In this document: positions 35,029 to 48,299 of the stretch, piece by piece
Numbering within the stretch: position 1 is the stretch's first letter
Layout of the letters: the number at the start of each line of letters is the position of its first letter
Assembly (NCBI GenBank): GCA_016806645.1
Contig: JACSYO010002063.1
Coordinates: forward strand, 216,001 to 280,000
Direction: 5' to 3'
Source of the DNA: Ophiodon elongatus
Taxonomy: Eukaryota > Chordata > Actinopteri > Perciformes > Hexagrammidae
DNA length: 64,000 bases
Translations under genes and position numbers: made by a program
The notes under the pieces: model-generated
The model's database searches: none
Seen by the model: the letters and a program-made list of their open reading frames with translations, nothing else
Told to the model about the DNA's origin: nothing

Positions 35029-38000
35029 TTACGCAATGCAGTTTTTGTAAAACAGCTCCCCTACTGGCATATTGGAGAACAGCTGGAGGAATTCTCCCAG
35101 TTCATCCAGCGAGAGCTTCTCCACCCAGTTGTTCTCCGTGTTCCTCGCTGCTGCAGCGCCACTCTGGACGGGTCTGCCGTTGTTGTCCACGCAGCAGTAG
35201 GCGTTCCACAGGTAGTCCGGGATGTTGACACGCTTCACATTGTTTTTCACAATCCAGTTGTCTGCAGAGGGGACGGCGCCAACCAGCACGAAGGCCTTAG
35301 AGCACTTGACCCGGAAGAGGTCAGTGAGCTGGGACTCGTGGATCCTCCAGGCGTTCTGGTTCAGCTTGGGGTTCTGAGGAACCACATTGGTCAGGGTGAA
35401 AGTGGCATTGCGGCTCAGGACTGCAAGAGAGAGGAATGGAGGGTTACAGGAAGTTACGCAAGAAATAAAGTTACAGTTTGTATTGTAAAGGTGGCTTGAT
35501 ATGATGCAGAGAAAGACCAAGACTTGTTAAGTTATTTAGTTAATTAGTGAATACGGTCAAAATCCAAGACTACAGCAGCTGCAACCTTAAAGATAATTGG
35601 TTGTTTGTACCTATTCTAATGTGTATCAGATATCTGCTAATATTTGAACAATAATTATTCTTATAGTTGTAATAATGTACTTTTTTTTGTTCTTATTAAG
35701 AATTTTCCAAAAAGAATGCACATAACAAAGAATAGATAAGAGATTAAATGAAAAACAAAAAAGCATATTTTCAGAAGAGATTCTTTTTTTTAATCTTCTG
35801 CCAACAAGCCTGAGATCATAACATATTCAGAGGATGCAGATGAAGGAATAATTTCATGGCAAACATTCATTTTGTAATAAAAATAAATAGAAATTGGGAA
35901 ATAAGCAATTCCCTTAATCTTTAAGGTAAACATATGAATATAAGTATAAGACAGACTCAGCAACTAGTAGATAAGTATTTGCAAATATCCTGTTAACTGC
36001 TCAGTAATACTGAGATAAGATTCAAGATATTTCTCTGGCTGCAGCCTCCCATCGCTGCCTTATGGTTGCTATGATAACAGACGCCAGGGACATCAACTTA
36101 CGAAACCATAGAAACCAGAAAGTAATTCAACCTTCTGAGATTGCAACATATTGATGCAAAGTTTAGCTGTAAAAAATACTTTTATATTCCTCCGTTCTGT
36201 TGTATCGCAGCAAAATAGTCTTGAATGCAAATATATACATCTGTGAAATCTGAGTAAAAGCAACATTCAATATTCTGTGTGCGCATTATCTCCCAATATC
36301 AAGTAAGTGAACTTCTACAGTGAGGGCCATGCTGCCATGGGGATCCTCACCATAAAAACCTCGTACAGAGTACTGGATATCTTGTGTGTGCATCATACAT
36401 TTTCTCTTTTAATATTACTTAATTAACTACCTAACTTAAAGTTACTACAAGGAACTTTCATTTTGTGTTGATTTTGGCGGTCCCTGTGGACAGAAGTGGT
36501 AGTGTTTCCGAGCGCCAGAGTCCCTTTGGAAAACCTCTCATTTTACTGCAACAGGGTCTGACGGTCTACCCCTCTCAGTCCTGGTTGTGGTTCTCCCGTG
36601 CCTCCCTTTTCTCCAGCGTCTCCCCCTCCGGCTAGAAGGGGGAGACAGACGCTGCTGAGCTCTCCTCCCTTCACTCGTAAGCCTGGTGGGCTGGTCGCTG
36701 CTCCAGGCAAGCATTAAGAATAACTATATAGGAATAACCAATATTCTCACTAATGGTCTGGTTTACTTATGTAGGTCATGTAGAGGCATCACTATACTTA
36801 ATCCGGCTGGTAGCGATACTTACGGAATAATAATGCACCGTAATTCATAGATATCCCGCCAAATAGTTGAGTATATTATCACTGGATCATGAAAGAGGGA
36901 GTATAAAGAGGCCAATGGGTCCAACAACCAGCGATCTTTCATCCAGGAGACCGCTGTTCGTTCCCCAGATCTCAATGTTCATTTATTTGTCAGGTAATTT
37001 GCGTAACGCACTTCCGTAGTTATTTTAACCCAAATAACAATATTTTTATAAACCTAACTAAATAGTTTTGTTGTGTAAACCAAACTGTTGATTCCTGTGA
37101 AGAGGGAGGTTTATTTTGAAAAGACTGAATGAAGATTAGCTGATTTACCTGAGACTGTTTCATAACCAGTTAAAAGTTCCTCACAGTAACTTTAAATGAC
37201 AAGTATGTGAATTTGTGTGAATGCCACTGGGACAACGTAAGAGAAGTAATAATTTAATTATAGCGCATTGATTTAAAGTAATAATCCAATACTTGTATCA
37301 GAGGTTTCCAGGGGGGGGTGTTGAACTCATCTTTGCCCCCCAGAAATCGCCCATGTTCCACCTGCATTACCTGCGTGGTGTCCATTGGGGTTGAGGTGAC
37401 CACGGTCGAAGCCAGAGTGTGTGTAATCCTCATTCAGGGCCTGCCTCTCTCCTAGGTACACCCCAGGGTGGTCCTTCCCCAGCCAGTAGCCATCCTTCAT
37501 GTCTGCTTGCCAGGACATGTTTACCAGCTGTAAGGCAATAACCCCCAATATCCTCAGGTTTAAAACATACAGACTGTGACGAGTCATGTTGAACATAACA
37601 TTGTAAAATTACAGTAAATTACTGTCAGCAATTTCACCATTAAGCTATTGCAGTGTACAGTATCATGACTATCAAAATACAGAAAATTACTGTAATTAGT
37701 TATTTGGTGTAGATATTCAAAATACCGTATTTTACTGGCAGCAGTTATTGTAATCAAAATGCATTAATTTGTCATCTGTAAGCAATAAATTACTGTGAAA
37801 AGAAAACTGTTTTGATCATGGGAGCAAGAGTTATGTCTCCCAGAATGCATTGCTTTCACAGCAATATCAGCATAATACTGTTAGAAATTAATTCAAAATT
37901 TATGTTACAATGCTTTTCTCTCCATACTTGATATTTATGACACATTCTGATGATTTTGTCCACATCAATACTGTCGATGCACAAACAGAATACACACGAA

Positions 38001-38584
38001 CCTGAGGCTCTACAAACCACCTTTTCTCCCTGCCGCCGCCATTGCTGGGCTGGAAGTGATAGGCCGCGTAGACGGCGATACGATGGTTTGTGTCATACAG
38101 CGTGGCGAAGTGGTATCTGGTGGAGCAAAGATTTAGTTCAGTGATCCGGGGATCCGAAGTGTCGCAATGGAAAAAAAATGAGGCCTAAGAAACATTTAGT
38201 GCTGCAAAACAAGTCAGATTTTCTGCACTTGTGAAGTTCACATTATAATGCTGAATATAAACTAAAATATAGAAATCTGATTTCTTTCCCTACCTGTTGC
38301 TGAAGCGCTGACAGATGCGGGAAGTACCGGGGATAGTAGCCCCCCACTGTGGCACCTTCTCTTTATAGAAGTACTCCATGCATTCTGGCACATCCTGGGA
38401 CACAAAAACATAAAACACAGGCTTCTAAGTGAGCCACTTGGACCCCACACACACACACACATTTAATTTATTAAGTTTTTGACTGAACTGGAATAAGGTC
38501 ACAAACCTCAAAACGCTCCACAACATCTGCATGAACAGAAAAGAGGAGCGAGAGAAGAGCGCTCAAAGTTACCACGGATTGCAT
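35029..38584 (-). CDS. endod1: Secreted DNA/RNA non-specific endonuclease, ENDOD1-like (280 aa)
   Basis: Five coding exons on the minus strand: 38507-38584 (start), 38294-38394, 38002-38116, 37371-37527, 35029-35420 (stop TAA). Total 843 nt, 280 aa, with all splice phases agreeing. The first exon encodes a signal peptide (MQSVVTLSALLSLLFSVHA), so the product is secreted or luminal. Exon 4 carries the beta-beta-alpha-metal nuclease motif FDRGHLNPNGHH; the His of DRGH is the general base and the downstream Asn a metal ligand in this family. The product is close to a bare nuclease domain and shorter than mammalian ENDOD1 (about 500 aa as I recall). Teleosts have several such short paralogues, so the exact orthologue is uncertain. 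No inactivating change is seen. Expected activity is metal-dependent hydrolysis of DNA and RNA. It converges with TCAF copy C (908 bp between stop codons). Confidence 0.88.
36020..36110. repeat. Fragment related to the tail of the duplicated LINE units
   Basis: 'ttctctggctgcagcctccca...cttatggttgctatga' closely resembles 20806-20859 and the matching part of unit 2. It lies in the large last intron of the endonuclease gene, so this sequence is a dispersed repeat and not specific to the TCAF array. Confidence 0.45.
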
Positions 38585-38677
38585 CCTGTTTGGTGTCAGG
38601 GATTCTTGACCGTCCTGTAGAGAGTCGAATCAAAGACAACAGGATGTGTTTTGTTTATTTAACAATGCAGTGTATGG

Positions 38678-38720
<43 letters not shown>

Positions 38721-38870
38721 CCGACTAAATGTAGGTCAATTGTGACAGCTTCAGCCTGCACACGCAGGAGGATCAGTGTGTTTGTATTTCGACTCACCTG
38801 CCGGTGTACCCGTCTGCCGCCGCACTCCGTCCCGAGCAGAAACCGGCTTTTATGTGTAACTTTCTCTTCA
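38585..38870 (-). promoter_or_regulatory. Probable 5' UTR exons and promoter of the endonuclease gene
   Basis: Upstream of the start codon there is an acceptor (exon edge 38614) preceded by a pyrimidine stretch, and a strong donor at 38798 (CCGGCAG then GTGAGT). This suggests a non-coding first exon running up from 38798, separated by an intron of about 180 bp that holds a (CA)n/(TG)n array at 38680-38717. The transcription start is not determinable. Splice sites are seen; the exon is inferred. Confidence 0.4.
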
Positions 38871-41800
38871 CCTTTCACCCCGTTTGTCCTCGGCTTTTAT
38901 CTGAACTCCTGCCAACACGTGACACTTGTGTGCTGTGAAACCAGAATTTGGTCAACACATAAGGAGTGGATGTGGATGACCGAGAGCAAGTGTGTAAAAA
39001 CGAACAATATTTAGCGGTGCTGTGAATCCCAGTGGAATAGGTGAAAGACGCGAGATGACATCTGCATGTAAAGAGGACATTTTAATGCGTTATCACCATG
39101 ACAACATTTCTTTTTACTCCACAGCATTTATTTAATAACTTAGCTTTAAGAAATTCACAAGCTCTTCTGCATTAAAGAGCTTGAAATCAGCTCCACCTGC
39201 AACAACTGTTAAAGTGAACACACAGATACATTATTGATTCAAACCCACTTTTGCTTTTGGTATTTTAAGTATATTTTGATGTTGATACCTTTGTACATTT
39301 ACTAAGTAACATTTTGAATGCAAGACTTTTACTTGTTGCAAATAATTTCTACCCTGTAATGTCACTTTTACTTAAGTTAAAGAGTACTTCTTCCAAAGCT
39401 TTTTAAAATCCTGATTTTATATTTATGCATTAATAATAATAAAACTCTCTCAGGGACCACTTATGATTTTCTTTTTCCGCGTACTTCTTTCACAACTGGT
39501 TTTAAAGCTTTCAGTGCAAGTCTCTTATTGTGTAAGGCTGTATGAAATCAATAGACCTATTTTTAGCAACTGTCCAATTCCTTGGAAACAGAATCTCTGT
39601 AAAATTATCTTGTCAGTCAAACAAGGAGTTATAGCTTTGTGGTGATGGTGAGGTGAGAGATTTTAGTGGAATGTGCATTTCAGTGCATTCGAGTTCTAAT
39701 ACCACAAAAACACTACTTTGATATCAAGTTCACTTCCTGGAATATTGACAACATGTGTATTTTGGCCGATTCCCTCACAGTCTCCCACGGCCAGCGTTAG
39801 GTTGAGCAACACCAGGATATCTGCGCATGTGTTGTTTTTCCCATGATCAGAGCTGAGGCTTTGTGTAAACCTCACATGTGGACTCCTCCCTGTTCCCTAA
39901 CGCACATTTCCTCGACACCATCCAAAGATCCTCATTTTGAGAATAAATTATTCTCCACCGGACTAAAGAGTTTTCAAGTCTAGTTCCTCGTGTAACCCTC
40001 TCTGGTTTAAAGTTCCCACTTTGGGAATAGATAGCGCCTCTCTTCAGGAAAAACTTCTCCAAATCCTCCTCCGTCTCAAGGACTTTGGGACCGTGATGTC
40101 AATGTTAAATATCCAACTGTTGTTTTGGGGATATTTCTTATTTAAAAGCAACGGATTGTAGCACTGCGTCGAAGACTAATTACCCCTCGGGGACAGTAAC
40201 TAGTACTGAAATAGTATCTGATGTTACATTTTAAATTACCATCCAATAGTATTTATAATTACAGCGGAAAAGATCAGTCAAGTGACAGAAAAATAATTGT
40301 CAACCACGGCCGTACCCAGGTCAGACCGAGGTCCAGACCGAGGTATTTTCTGACTAAAAATGCCATGATCACTGATTTGCTTATCTGATCTCTCTCATTG
40401 CTTATTAACTGGTTTGAGTGTACAAAACATTTACTCTACACAGTGGTTCTTTTGATTATGTCAACAACTTGAGAAAACCAGACAGCCAGCTATATGTGAA
40501 GCATGATTCAGACAATAGCTTCAGTAGTGCACTGCTTGTTGTAGTTCAATGCCATTCACCCCCAGACATCTGAGCAACGGCTACTGCGCTGCGTTAAACA
40601 GTGGCCAATGATGCCGGCTAGTTAGTTTAATTGTCACCCCTGTATAATAACCCCATATGTGTTGAGACAGACAAAGAAAACGACTGTCAATCAAAGAGAA
40701 GAGACACAAGATGAGACGGAGAGAAAGACGGAGAGACGGCGATGGAGACGAGGAGAGCGGTTACTGCCCACTGCACACGGGGAAATCTGTATTTTTAGAT
40801 TGTACTGTGGATAATTCATTCCAACATTTAATCTGATTCTCATTTGTGACTGCTTGACGGATCATTTATGCTTCTGCCCACTCACATGATTTTAAAGCTA
40901 TTGTTATCAAAGTATCGCTCACCACGCATCTTAGAAATGTACATATGACATTTTTTGGGGGGGTGTGACGGCAGGAACCAGCTATAACAGCAACAAGGCA
41001 ACGTGAAGGGGATGTTGCCCAGTTCTGTTAACTAACACCTTGATAAAGGAACTGACGACGCGTGTTTAGCCCACTTTATATTTCTGTATTGAGTGCACGC
41101 AATCCAGAAATATTGAGTTACGTTAATAAAAGTGTGAACAGACTTTCCTGTCTGTTACCTGTAGCCGACCATCCTTCTGAAAAGACTGATCCGCTGCAGC
41201 ACACCTGCCTAAGGAGATTGTCCGGGTTAATTGGACTGTGCCACTCTCCTGCAGCCAGAGGGGTGTCCTCATCAGCCACTGCATCTGCACCACTGAGGAG
41301 AGAGGTCTTCTCTCCCCTTCAATCATCTATGGACTGACCGCCTAGTTTATATCCTGCAGTTGGAAGAAGGAGAGGCAGTGTCTCTTGTTCAGTAGAGCCC
41401 CTCACTATGTTGGTTAAACTAAGTTTTGGGTGATACGTTTGTGTAGACTTTAGTGCAATTATGTTAAACTTATATATTTATTCTAATTTGTCACTTTGTT
41501 CTGATTTAGTTCTCCATCATAATAATTGTAAATATTATTGGGTGAATAAAATCCCTTTACCTGCTCTCATAGTTCTGTGTACCCTGGTCCTTTCCCCCCC
41601 ACATGAAAACCCTCTGATTATATTCAAAGCCAAACATGTGTTCAGCTGTGAACTGCTTTGTTGTTATATTATGAGGAAGCCTCACATTTATAATTATAAT
41701 TTTCATGTATGGAAATGGGATAATTACTGTTTGTTAGGATTTCTGTTTTGGTGCAACATATTCAGAGTGTAACAACTTGATCCTAACATTGCTCTTCTGA

Positions 41801-42843
41801 ATATGGACCCTTTCTTTGCACAGGTTTTTTTAATAGTTCTGTAAAATGTGCTAATGTTTCCATTATGGTTTTATTGCACACTTGCTTAGATGTTTTGTGG
41901 AAATGTAAATGTAAAAGCATCATAGCAAAAGTGTGTTTTTCAAGATCCTTTTGATCCTTTTTGTTTATTTAGTGAGACTTACATGGTTCAGTCTCATTAT
42001 TTAAATAGATCAGTAAATAGAATCAAAATTTGTTTGGGGACTTTATCTTTTAAAGAGGTGAAAAGGTGTTGCGTAAAGAACAACAGACATGTTGAAACTC
42101 ATCATGCATCTTAGAAGAATGTCCCAAAATCAGAATCAGCTTTATTCTTCATGTATGCGTTTACATAAAAATAATCTGTCTGTTTTTTTTCGTTGCTCTC
42201 AACATACATACACAGAAATAGACAATTTAAAAAAAAAAACAAGGACAACAAAGTAGAACAAAGCTAAGCATGAACATTTAACTATGTACACATATACATA
42301 TAAATATATATAAAAAAAGAATATATATGAAAATAAAACGGAGATAATAGTGCATTATATGAAGAGTGATTACTGCTGTTGCCATGCAACAACATGATCC
42401 TGTTCTAAATTAGAAGTTTAACTGTCACTCAAACTTGAAACTAGTTTTTGGACGCTGTGCTGAGGCTGCCCTCTGCTCCACGATGAGTTTTCCTACTGTC
42501 GTCGATGGATCCTAATTTGATTTATAAAGTCATTGTCAATCCTGAGAAACTGTTTTGGATAAAAAAAAAAAAAATTAAAAAAAAAAAGAAAGTGTCCCAC
42601 TGAAGGTTGAATAATATTGAACTGGAACAAAGCCACAGAGGCTGGTTGATGCCAGAGAAAACATAGAGAACATTAAGGATAAGATAAAGAGACCGGAGCT
42701 TTATTTAATCAGCCTTGTATTTTCCCATTACTCTGCTGACGTTTATTTTTCACTCCATCAGTGTACATCTCATAGTACATGACTACAAGACAGTAAGCAG
42801 CATTACACAATGTTGGCACTGTGTTTTTTCTCAGAGTAATTGC

Positions 42844-42878
<35 letters not shown>

Positions 42879-44900
42879 GGGGATAAAAATGAACGTAGTT
42901 ATTTATGATCCATACTGTTTGGCTCTCTATTTAAGTGTGGATGTAAATAGTGTAAACATCAAAAGAGGGAAGAAAATGAAGCAAAGTAAGGACTCAGATA
43001 ATATGAAAAAATTTGAGCGATTTAAAGAATTTGATTAAGACTTTATTAGCTGTTGTTGAAATAATCCACTTTCAAACAGCAGTAATTAAATAAACAAATC
43101 ACATATATTCATTTTCTTTCACTTTTCATTTGGATTTAATTACAAATTAGTGTATTCCTCTTTTCCCTGTGCTTGTATTATATTTATTCGACTGAAGTTG
43201 CGCGGGTAAAGCATTACTTTCTTTATTCGTGTCGGGTAACAGGCAGCTGTTGTTGCTAAACTCTGCCTCTAGGTTGCAGTGTTGAATTATCATTTCAAGT
43301 TCACCTTTTTGAAGTCTGTTTATTCTTTTGAACACTATTTCATCGCAGATTATTCAAGTGTTCACCCGCCTGGAAAAATGCTCCTTTCTGCAAACTGATG
43401 GTCCAATCACTGATAGGCGGCGTTATCAACACTCAAAACAAGTAAATTACAGTTTTGTCTCAATAGATGGCTTCACAGCCACGAAACACCTTCAAAGTGA
43501 CAACTGTGGCAGATAATCATTAAAGATGACACTGAATGACAGGAGACCGTAATAAACCGCCACTATGATGGATTTAAGGGACGTCTTTCATGTTTTATTA
43601 TTTTTTTTTTTTATTATTTGGCCCAGAAGTTAATTTGAGTGGACTGCATCTTTAATTGACTTGACTAGGCGCTTTGTCGCTTGAAAAGATCACAGAGGGA
43701 GTTTGGTTCCCCAGACGCAGATTTAGTCTAATCCTCGACTCAAAAGCATCCTCGGTCTCTGTCTGTCAACGGGAAGCGAATCCAGCGTAGTTCAACGGGG
43801 AACACTGGAGGTGTGAGAGACGACAAGACCTGGGGGGGAGGGGGGGCAAAGAATCCGTCCAGGAAACCACACGCTTTGATTTACATTGATTCTGGTCACT
43901 TGATTGATTAGCTGGTTAGACTGTGAATTAACCACTTTGGTGGTTAATTGCCTCGGGGCTCTCTGGTCTTTATCGATCCTGTGTGGATAGTGAAGAGTAT
44001 TGTTGTTGGGTGAAATTGTAAAGGAATCAGCTTTTTAATTTGTCACTGGACGTGGACAAAAGTGTGTTATTCACATGAACCGTAATGGTCTTTAACAGCT
44101 TCGTACTTCATGACTTTTCCTAAATTTTATGAGTTATTCATAAACATGATTTTAAACAGATAATATGTTTCAGGAGCACGTCTTGAAAAGTGATTTACCT
44201 CAGCTGGGAAACCTGGTTAAACACAATAAATGTATTGCGCTCCATAACTCTGCTTTTTATTGACAGTAACGCAGCACTATCCTCCTAAATACTGAAGTCT
44301 ATTTGAGTTAATCCTCAATAACTTAATGTCAGGTACATTTATTTTTCTTGGAAATATTTTCTGGCAAGAAAAAGGAAGATATATATTAGTACAAAATCAA
44401 ATATGTCCTTATTTAATGTGAAAACAATAGTTTATTTGAACAGAAATGTCAGTATTTTGTCACCTTCATCAAAATGTGAAAGTTCACTTTGTTGCAAAGT
44501 GAGTTTAACACTTTTATACATATTGGATTTTTAATAAAGTAAGAAAAAAGTCACAGGATCAAATCGGCTTCCTTTTTTTTTTTTTTTTTTTTTTTTTACT
44601 GAATTGGTGAAAAAGCATCTGTAATTTGCTTTAACACATCCTTGGGAATTTTCACATGAAGATTTTCAATAACAAAACAAAATATGTTTGGCATTTGGCC
44701 CAAAAATTGCACAATTGTAAGATTTCATATGACCTATTGAAGTGCATTATCTTGGCCTTCGTATTATAGTTGCAGACGCTGAAAGTAGTTTTTTTCTGCA
44801 GTGCTGCTGAGGAGGCAGAAAGGTGAAGCTGCATCTCTCCACACACTTACCTCTCTGTCTGCTCCAAGGACAGATGGACAGACACACATCTCACCGCAGA
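38871..44900. other. Intergenic region, no gene recognised
   Basis: AT-rich DNA with a degenerate repeat (42128-42350), an (ATT)n array (about 42845-42878) and poly(T) (about 44573-44597). Short ORFs such as 41062-41337 show no domain or splice support. Confidence 0.5.
42128..42350. repeat. Degenerate teleost interspersed repeat
   Basis: Starts 'aaaatcagaatcagcttta', the usual opening of a dispersed teleost repeat, and continues A/T-rich with an A-run at about 42229. Identified by wording only. Confidence 0.4.
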
Positions 44901-44939
44901 CAGACCAAGGAAAGAGAGGAATTCAATCACACACTACAG

Positions 44940-45320
44940 AGCCTCCCTCCCTCTCTCCCCCAACCCCAAACCCATTTCCCAATATCTTCTCCCCCCCTCC
45001 TCCGCTCCTCCCCCACTGCTCCTTTATCATTTTCTCTCATTCTTTTTTTTTCATCTTTTTAAGTCGCTTCATTTCAGATGCATTCATACATTTCCAATAT
45101 CTTTATGTATGAGTCTGCCTCCCTCCCTCCCTCCCTACTTCCCTTCCTCCCTTCCTCCTCCCCTCCCCTTGCCCCTTCCTTCCCTCTCCCCCCATTTTCT
45201 GTATCTCCCTCTTTCTTTCTCTTCATCCCGTCCTCGCCTCTCTCCAAGCCTCCCTCCGTATTTCTTCCTCCCTTCTTCCCTATCTTCCTCCCTCCTTCCT
45301 TCCCTCCATCCCATTACTGT
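44940..45320 (+). repeat. Pyrimidine-rich (CCCT/CCTT)n tract
   Basis: Almost pure C/T on the + strand for several hundred bases, built of irregular CCTCC/CCTTC units. The open frames through it (P/S/F-rich) are artefacts of composition. Confidence 0.8.
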
Positions 45321-45364
45321 AATCCATCACTCTTCCATCAGCCACCATGCAAACAGGCCTCCTG

Positions 45365-45378
45365 GTTACCATAGCAAC
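45365..45378 (+). promoter_or_regulatory. RFX-type X-box, with inverted CCAAT boxes nearby
   Basis: GTTACCATAGCAAC fits the RFX X-box pattern GTNRCC-N2-RGYAAC. Two inverted CCAAT boxes follow (GATTGGCTGG at about 45412 and AATTGGCTGG at about 45461). No adjacent transcript was recognised, so function is speculative. Confidence 0.35.
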
Positions 45379-45474
45379 CACCTCCGGCCCGGCAGTGCGC
45401 AGCCCCTCTCTGATTGGCTGGCAATGCCTAGGCAGTCTCAGTCTGTCTGGGAGATGTGGTAATTGGCTGGGAAG

Positions 45475-45476
<2 letters not shown>

Positions 45477-45540
<64 letters not shown>

Positions 45541-45689
45541 TACAGTATTCACACATTGACATACAGTATGCACAGCCTTGCACATGCACAAAAACACACA
45601 TATAAACACACTTGTGCTTACTCTGGGCCTAAATAAATATACATACACATATTCTATTGGGTATTGAGTGGAAAACACATACACATACA

Positions 45690-45727
<38 letters not shown>

Positions 45728-45866
45728 TGCATAAACATCCTCAGAGATATGAAAGGGAGACTGGGGTCAGAGTAATGAAGCTCATAAGAAGATGGGGGCT
45801 CTAGGCTATGTGTGTGTGTGCATCTACTGTACAGTATGTGTGCGAACATGCATGCTTGGGTGCGTG

Positions 45867-45898
<32 letters not shown>
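45477..45898. repeat. Cluster of CA/TG microsatellites
   Basis: (CA)n at 45477-45536 and about 45683-45724, and (TG)n at about 45869-45898. All long CVC/HTH frames here are repeat translations. Confidence 0.9.
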
Positions 45899-45899
<1 letters not shown>

Positions 45900-47006
45900 C
45901 ACACTGCCGTTTGTGTGTGGGTTTCTGTATCCACAGGATGGCGGGGGGTTGGGGGTGTAGTGCAGGATTTTGGATAAGGTTGGAGCTCTGCCAAAGGATG
46001 GATGGAGGAATTGGTTTTTGCAGAGTGTATTGTTAAAAATACCTATATTCCCCCAAGGAACCAAGTGTGCACTAGTTTTTTTTTTTTTTTTTATGGCTTC
46101 TTGAAGGAAGCAGGGAAGGGAAAAAAATGGAATTGTTGATCAGCTTGACTTCACCCTGCTGCTGTTGCTCAGCCAGGTCTGGCCAACACAGCAGCTATGA
46201 TGAATGTCTCATCTCCAGGAATACATCACAAATAGCAAACCTGTACCTGCCCTGAATAGCAAAGTGTGTTCTCTTCTGCAGTGTTGTTTCGAAAACAATT
46301 GCGGACAACAGGGTTCTTTTGTCCCCCATTCACAGTTTTTCAGGCCAGCTATACAAAAGCAAAACAATGCTGTCCCCCTTAATCTTTTGTCAATTCAAAG
46401 TCAATTTCTTCCTTTTTCAAACTCATGAAAAGGTTAGAATATTTTTGGAGTGCGCTGCAGAAAAAAAAAAAAAGGGTTCTCGTGAATGTGTTTAAATTGA
46501 AAATGATAATTAGTTATTCACAGTTGCTGACTTTGAACACACGGCTTTGATAGATTTTTATCTGCACTGTGAAAAGAGGAAGAAATGGTTGGTGCTTCAA
46601 GCCCACAAGTAAAACTGCATGTAAGGGAAGAATTGTGTGGGCTAGAAAGTCGTCTCTACCTGGAAAAAAAGGAAAAAGTTAAACAGACTAGTAAGCTGCC
46701 CTAGTTGGCAACAATACAGACACCCAGACGAGCAGACAGACTACTGTCCAAAAGACACACAAATATTCAGTGATTTGCACCACAGGGACTAGAGCAAATA
46801 AATGCACACGCACACCCACACACAATGACAACACAAAGGTAGAGGTCATTTTTCAATCTCATCTTTTTAATGGAAAAAAATGAGTCAAGGGAAGAGAGAA
46901 AAAACTGGGATAATTGATAAAGTCGGATGAATTCACAGAGAATGACTGACAGCAGTGATGACAGCAATGCGGTCACAGTCCACATTTCAAAGCATTCCCA
47001 GGTACC

Positions 47007-47010
<4 letters not shown>

Positions 47011-47055
<45 letters not shown>

Positions 47056-47697
47056 AAGAGAGGGAGAGAGGGAGGAAAATGGGGGACGGAGCGGGGGTTA
47101 AAAAATGTCCAGGAAGATTTCATCTTCCTCTCAAGGTAAAAAATACAAATTAAAAACTCATCTTTATCCAGTGTTGTTCACAACAGACAATCACATTGAA
47201 AAAATGTGTAGATTAAAAATAAACAGTGCACCCGCACTCACACACATACATACTTACAATTAGTTTCTTAATTTTGAGAAATAAAAAAAAAAAGAAAAAG
47301 AAAAAGTGCAAGCAAGATCACAGAACGACAATTTACAAGAGAGAGAGCTTAGAGTGGCCCAAAGTCTCAACCTTCCGGCCGAGCCACCCCAAACTGCCTA
47401 AAATGGAGGGGAGAGTTGGGGGTAATGGCGTCAACTTGAGGCCTGGAGGTTCCTGGTGCAGCTTTGTTTGACCCCCGAACCTCCATCATCATCATCGTCA
47501 TCGTCATCGTCATCGTCATCATCATCATCATCATCCATTTGTACAAATAATCACACTGACACCTACCCTTCCAAAACCCCAACATGGCTGCCCCACCCTC
47601 CCCAGATAGTACAATCAAAATGAGTTTGACTCCACCAAGCTTCTCCTATTAAGTGCCAGGAAAGCTCCCAAAATAAAGGCTTTTCAGTCTCCATCGA

Positions 47698-47733
<36 letters not shown>

Positions 47734-48129
47734 TGTCGTCCACCCAACACACAAACATTTCTATTATCGATTACGGATCATCGTCAACATCCATTTTATC
47801 ATCATACACACTTCAACTCTAGATGTGATTGGATAATGGAAATAAACATATTTTGATTGGATACTACTGGTGTTGTTGGCGAATATAACACTGACTTAAC
47901 ACACTGTAGAATGAAACAGCATTCTCCTTTATCCAAGTGCCTTGTGGGAAATGTGTACACTTAAGTACACTGTTGTTGTCTGTACTCAGCCCTCCGATCC
48001 TCCAGCAGTGCTCTGCCATGCAAGTGGTCCCACTGAGAAGAAAATGTCTGCAGAATAATAATAAAAATAATAACAATTCACTATTTTGGTTTGGTTTGCT
48101 TTCCTCTGACCTTCCAGTAATCGTAAGTG

Positions 48130-48211
<82 letters not shown>
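47011..48211. repeat. Microsatellite cluster: (GA)n, (CAT)n twice, (CA)n
   Basis: (GA)n at about 47011-47070, (CAT/CGT)n at about 47484-47535, (CAT)n at about 47695-47734, and (CA)n of about 39 units at 48132-48211. No coding sequence between them is supportable. Confidence 0.9.
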
Positions 48212-48214
<3 letters not shown>

Positions 48215-48299
48215 GCATGAACACACTTGGGAAGCAAATGCAGCCACGCTGTGCAAAATGTGAAAAGACCCAGATTATAAAACCAAACAAAGAGACGAA

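Noticed and set aside
41062..41337. 91-aa open frame in the 38.9-52 kb desert
   Set aside because: No Kozak context, domain, splice partner or codon-like pattern; a chance ORF or at most a non-coding transcript.
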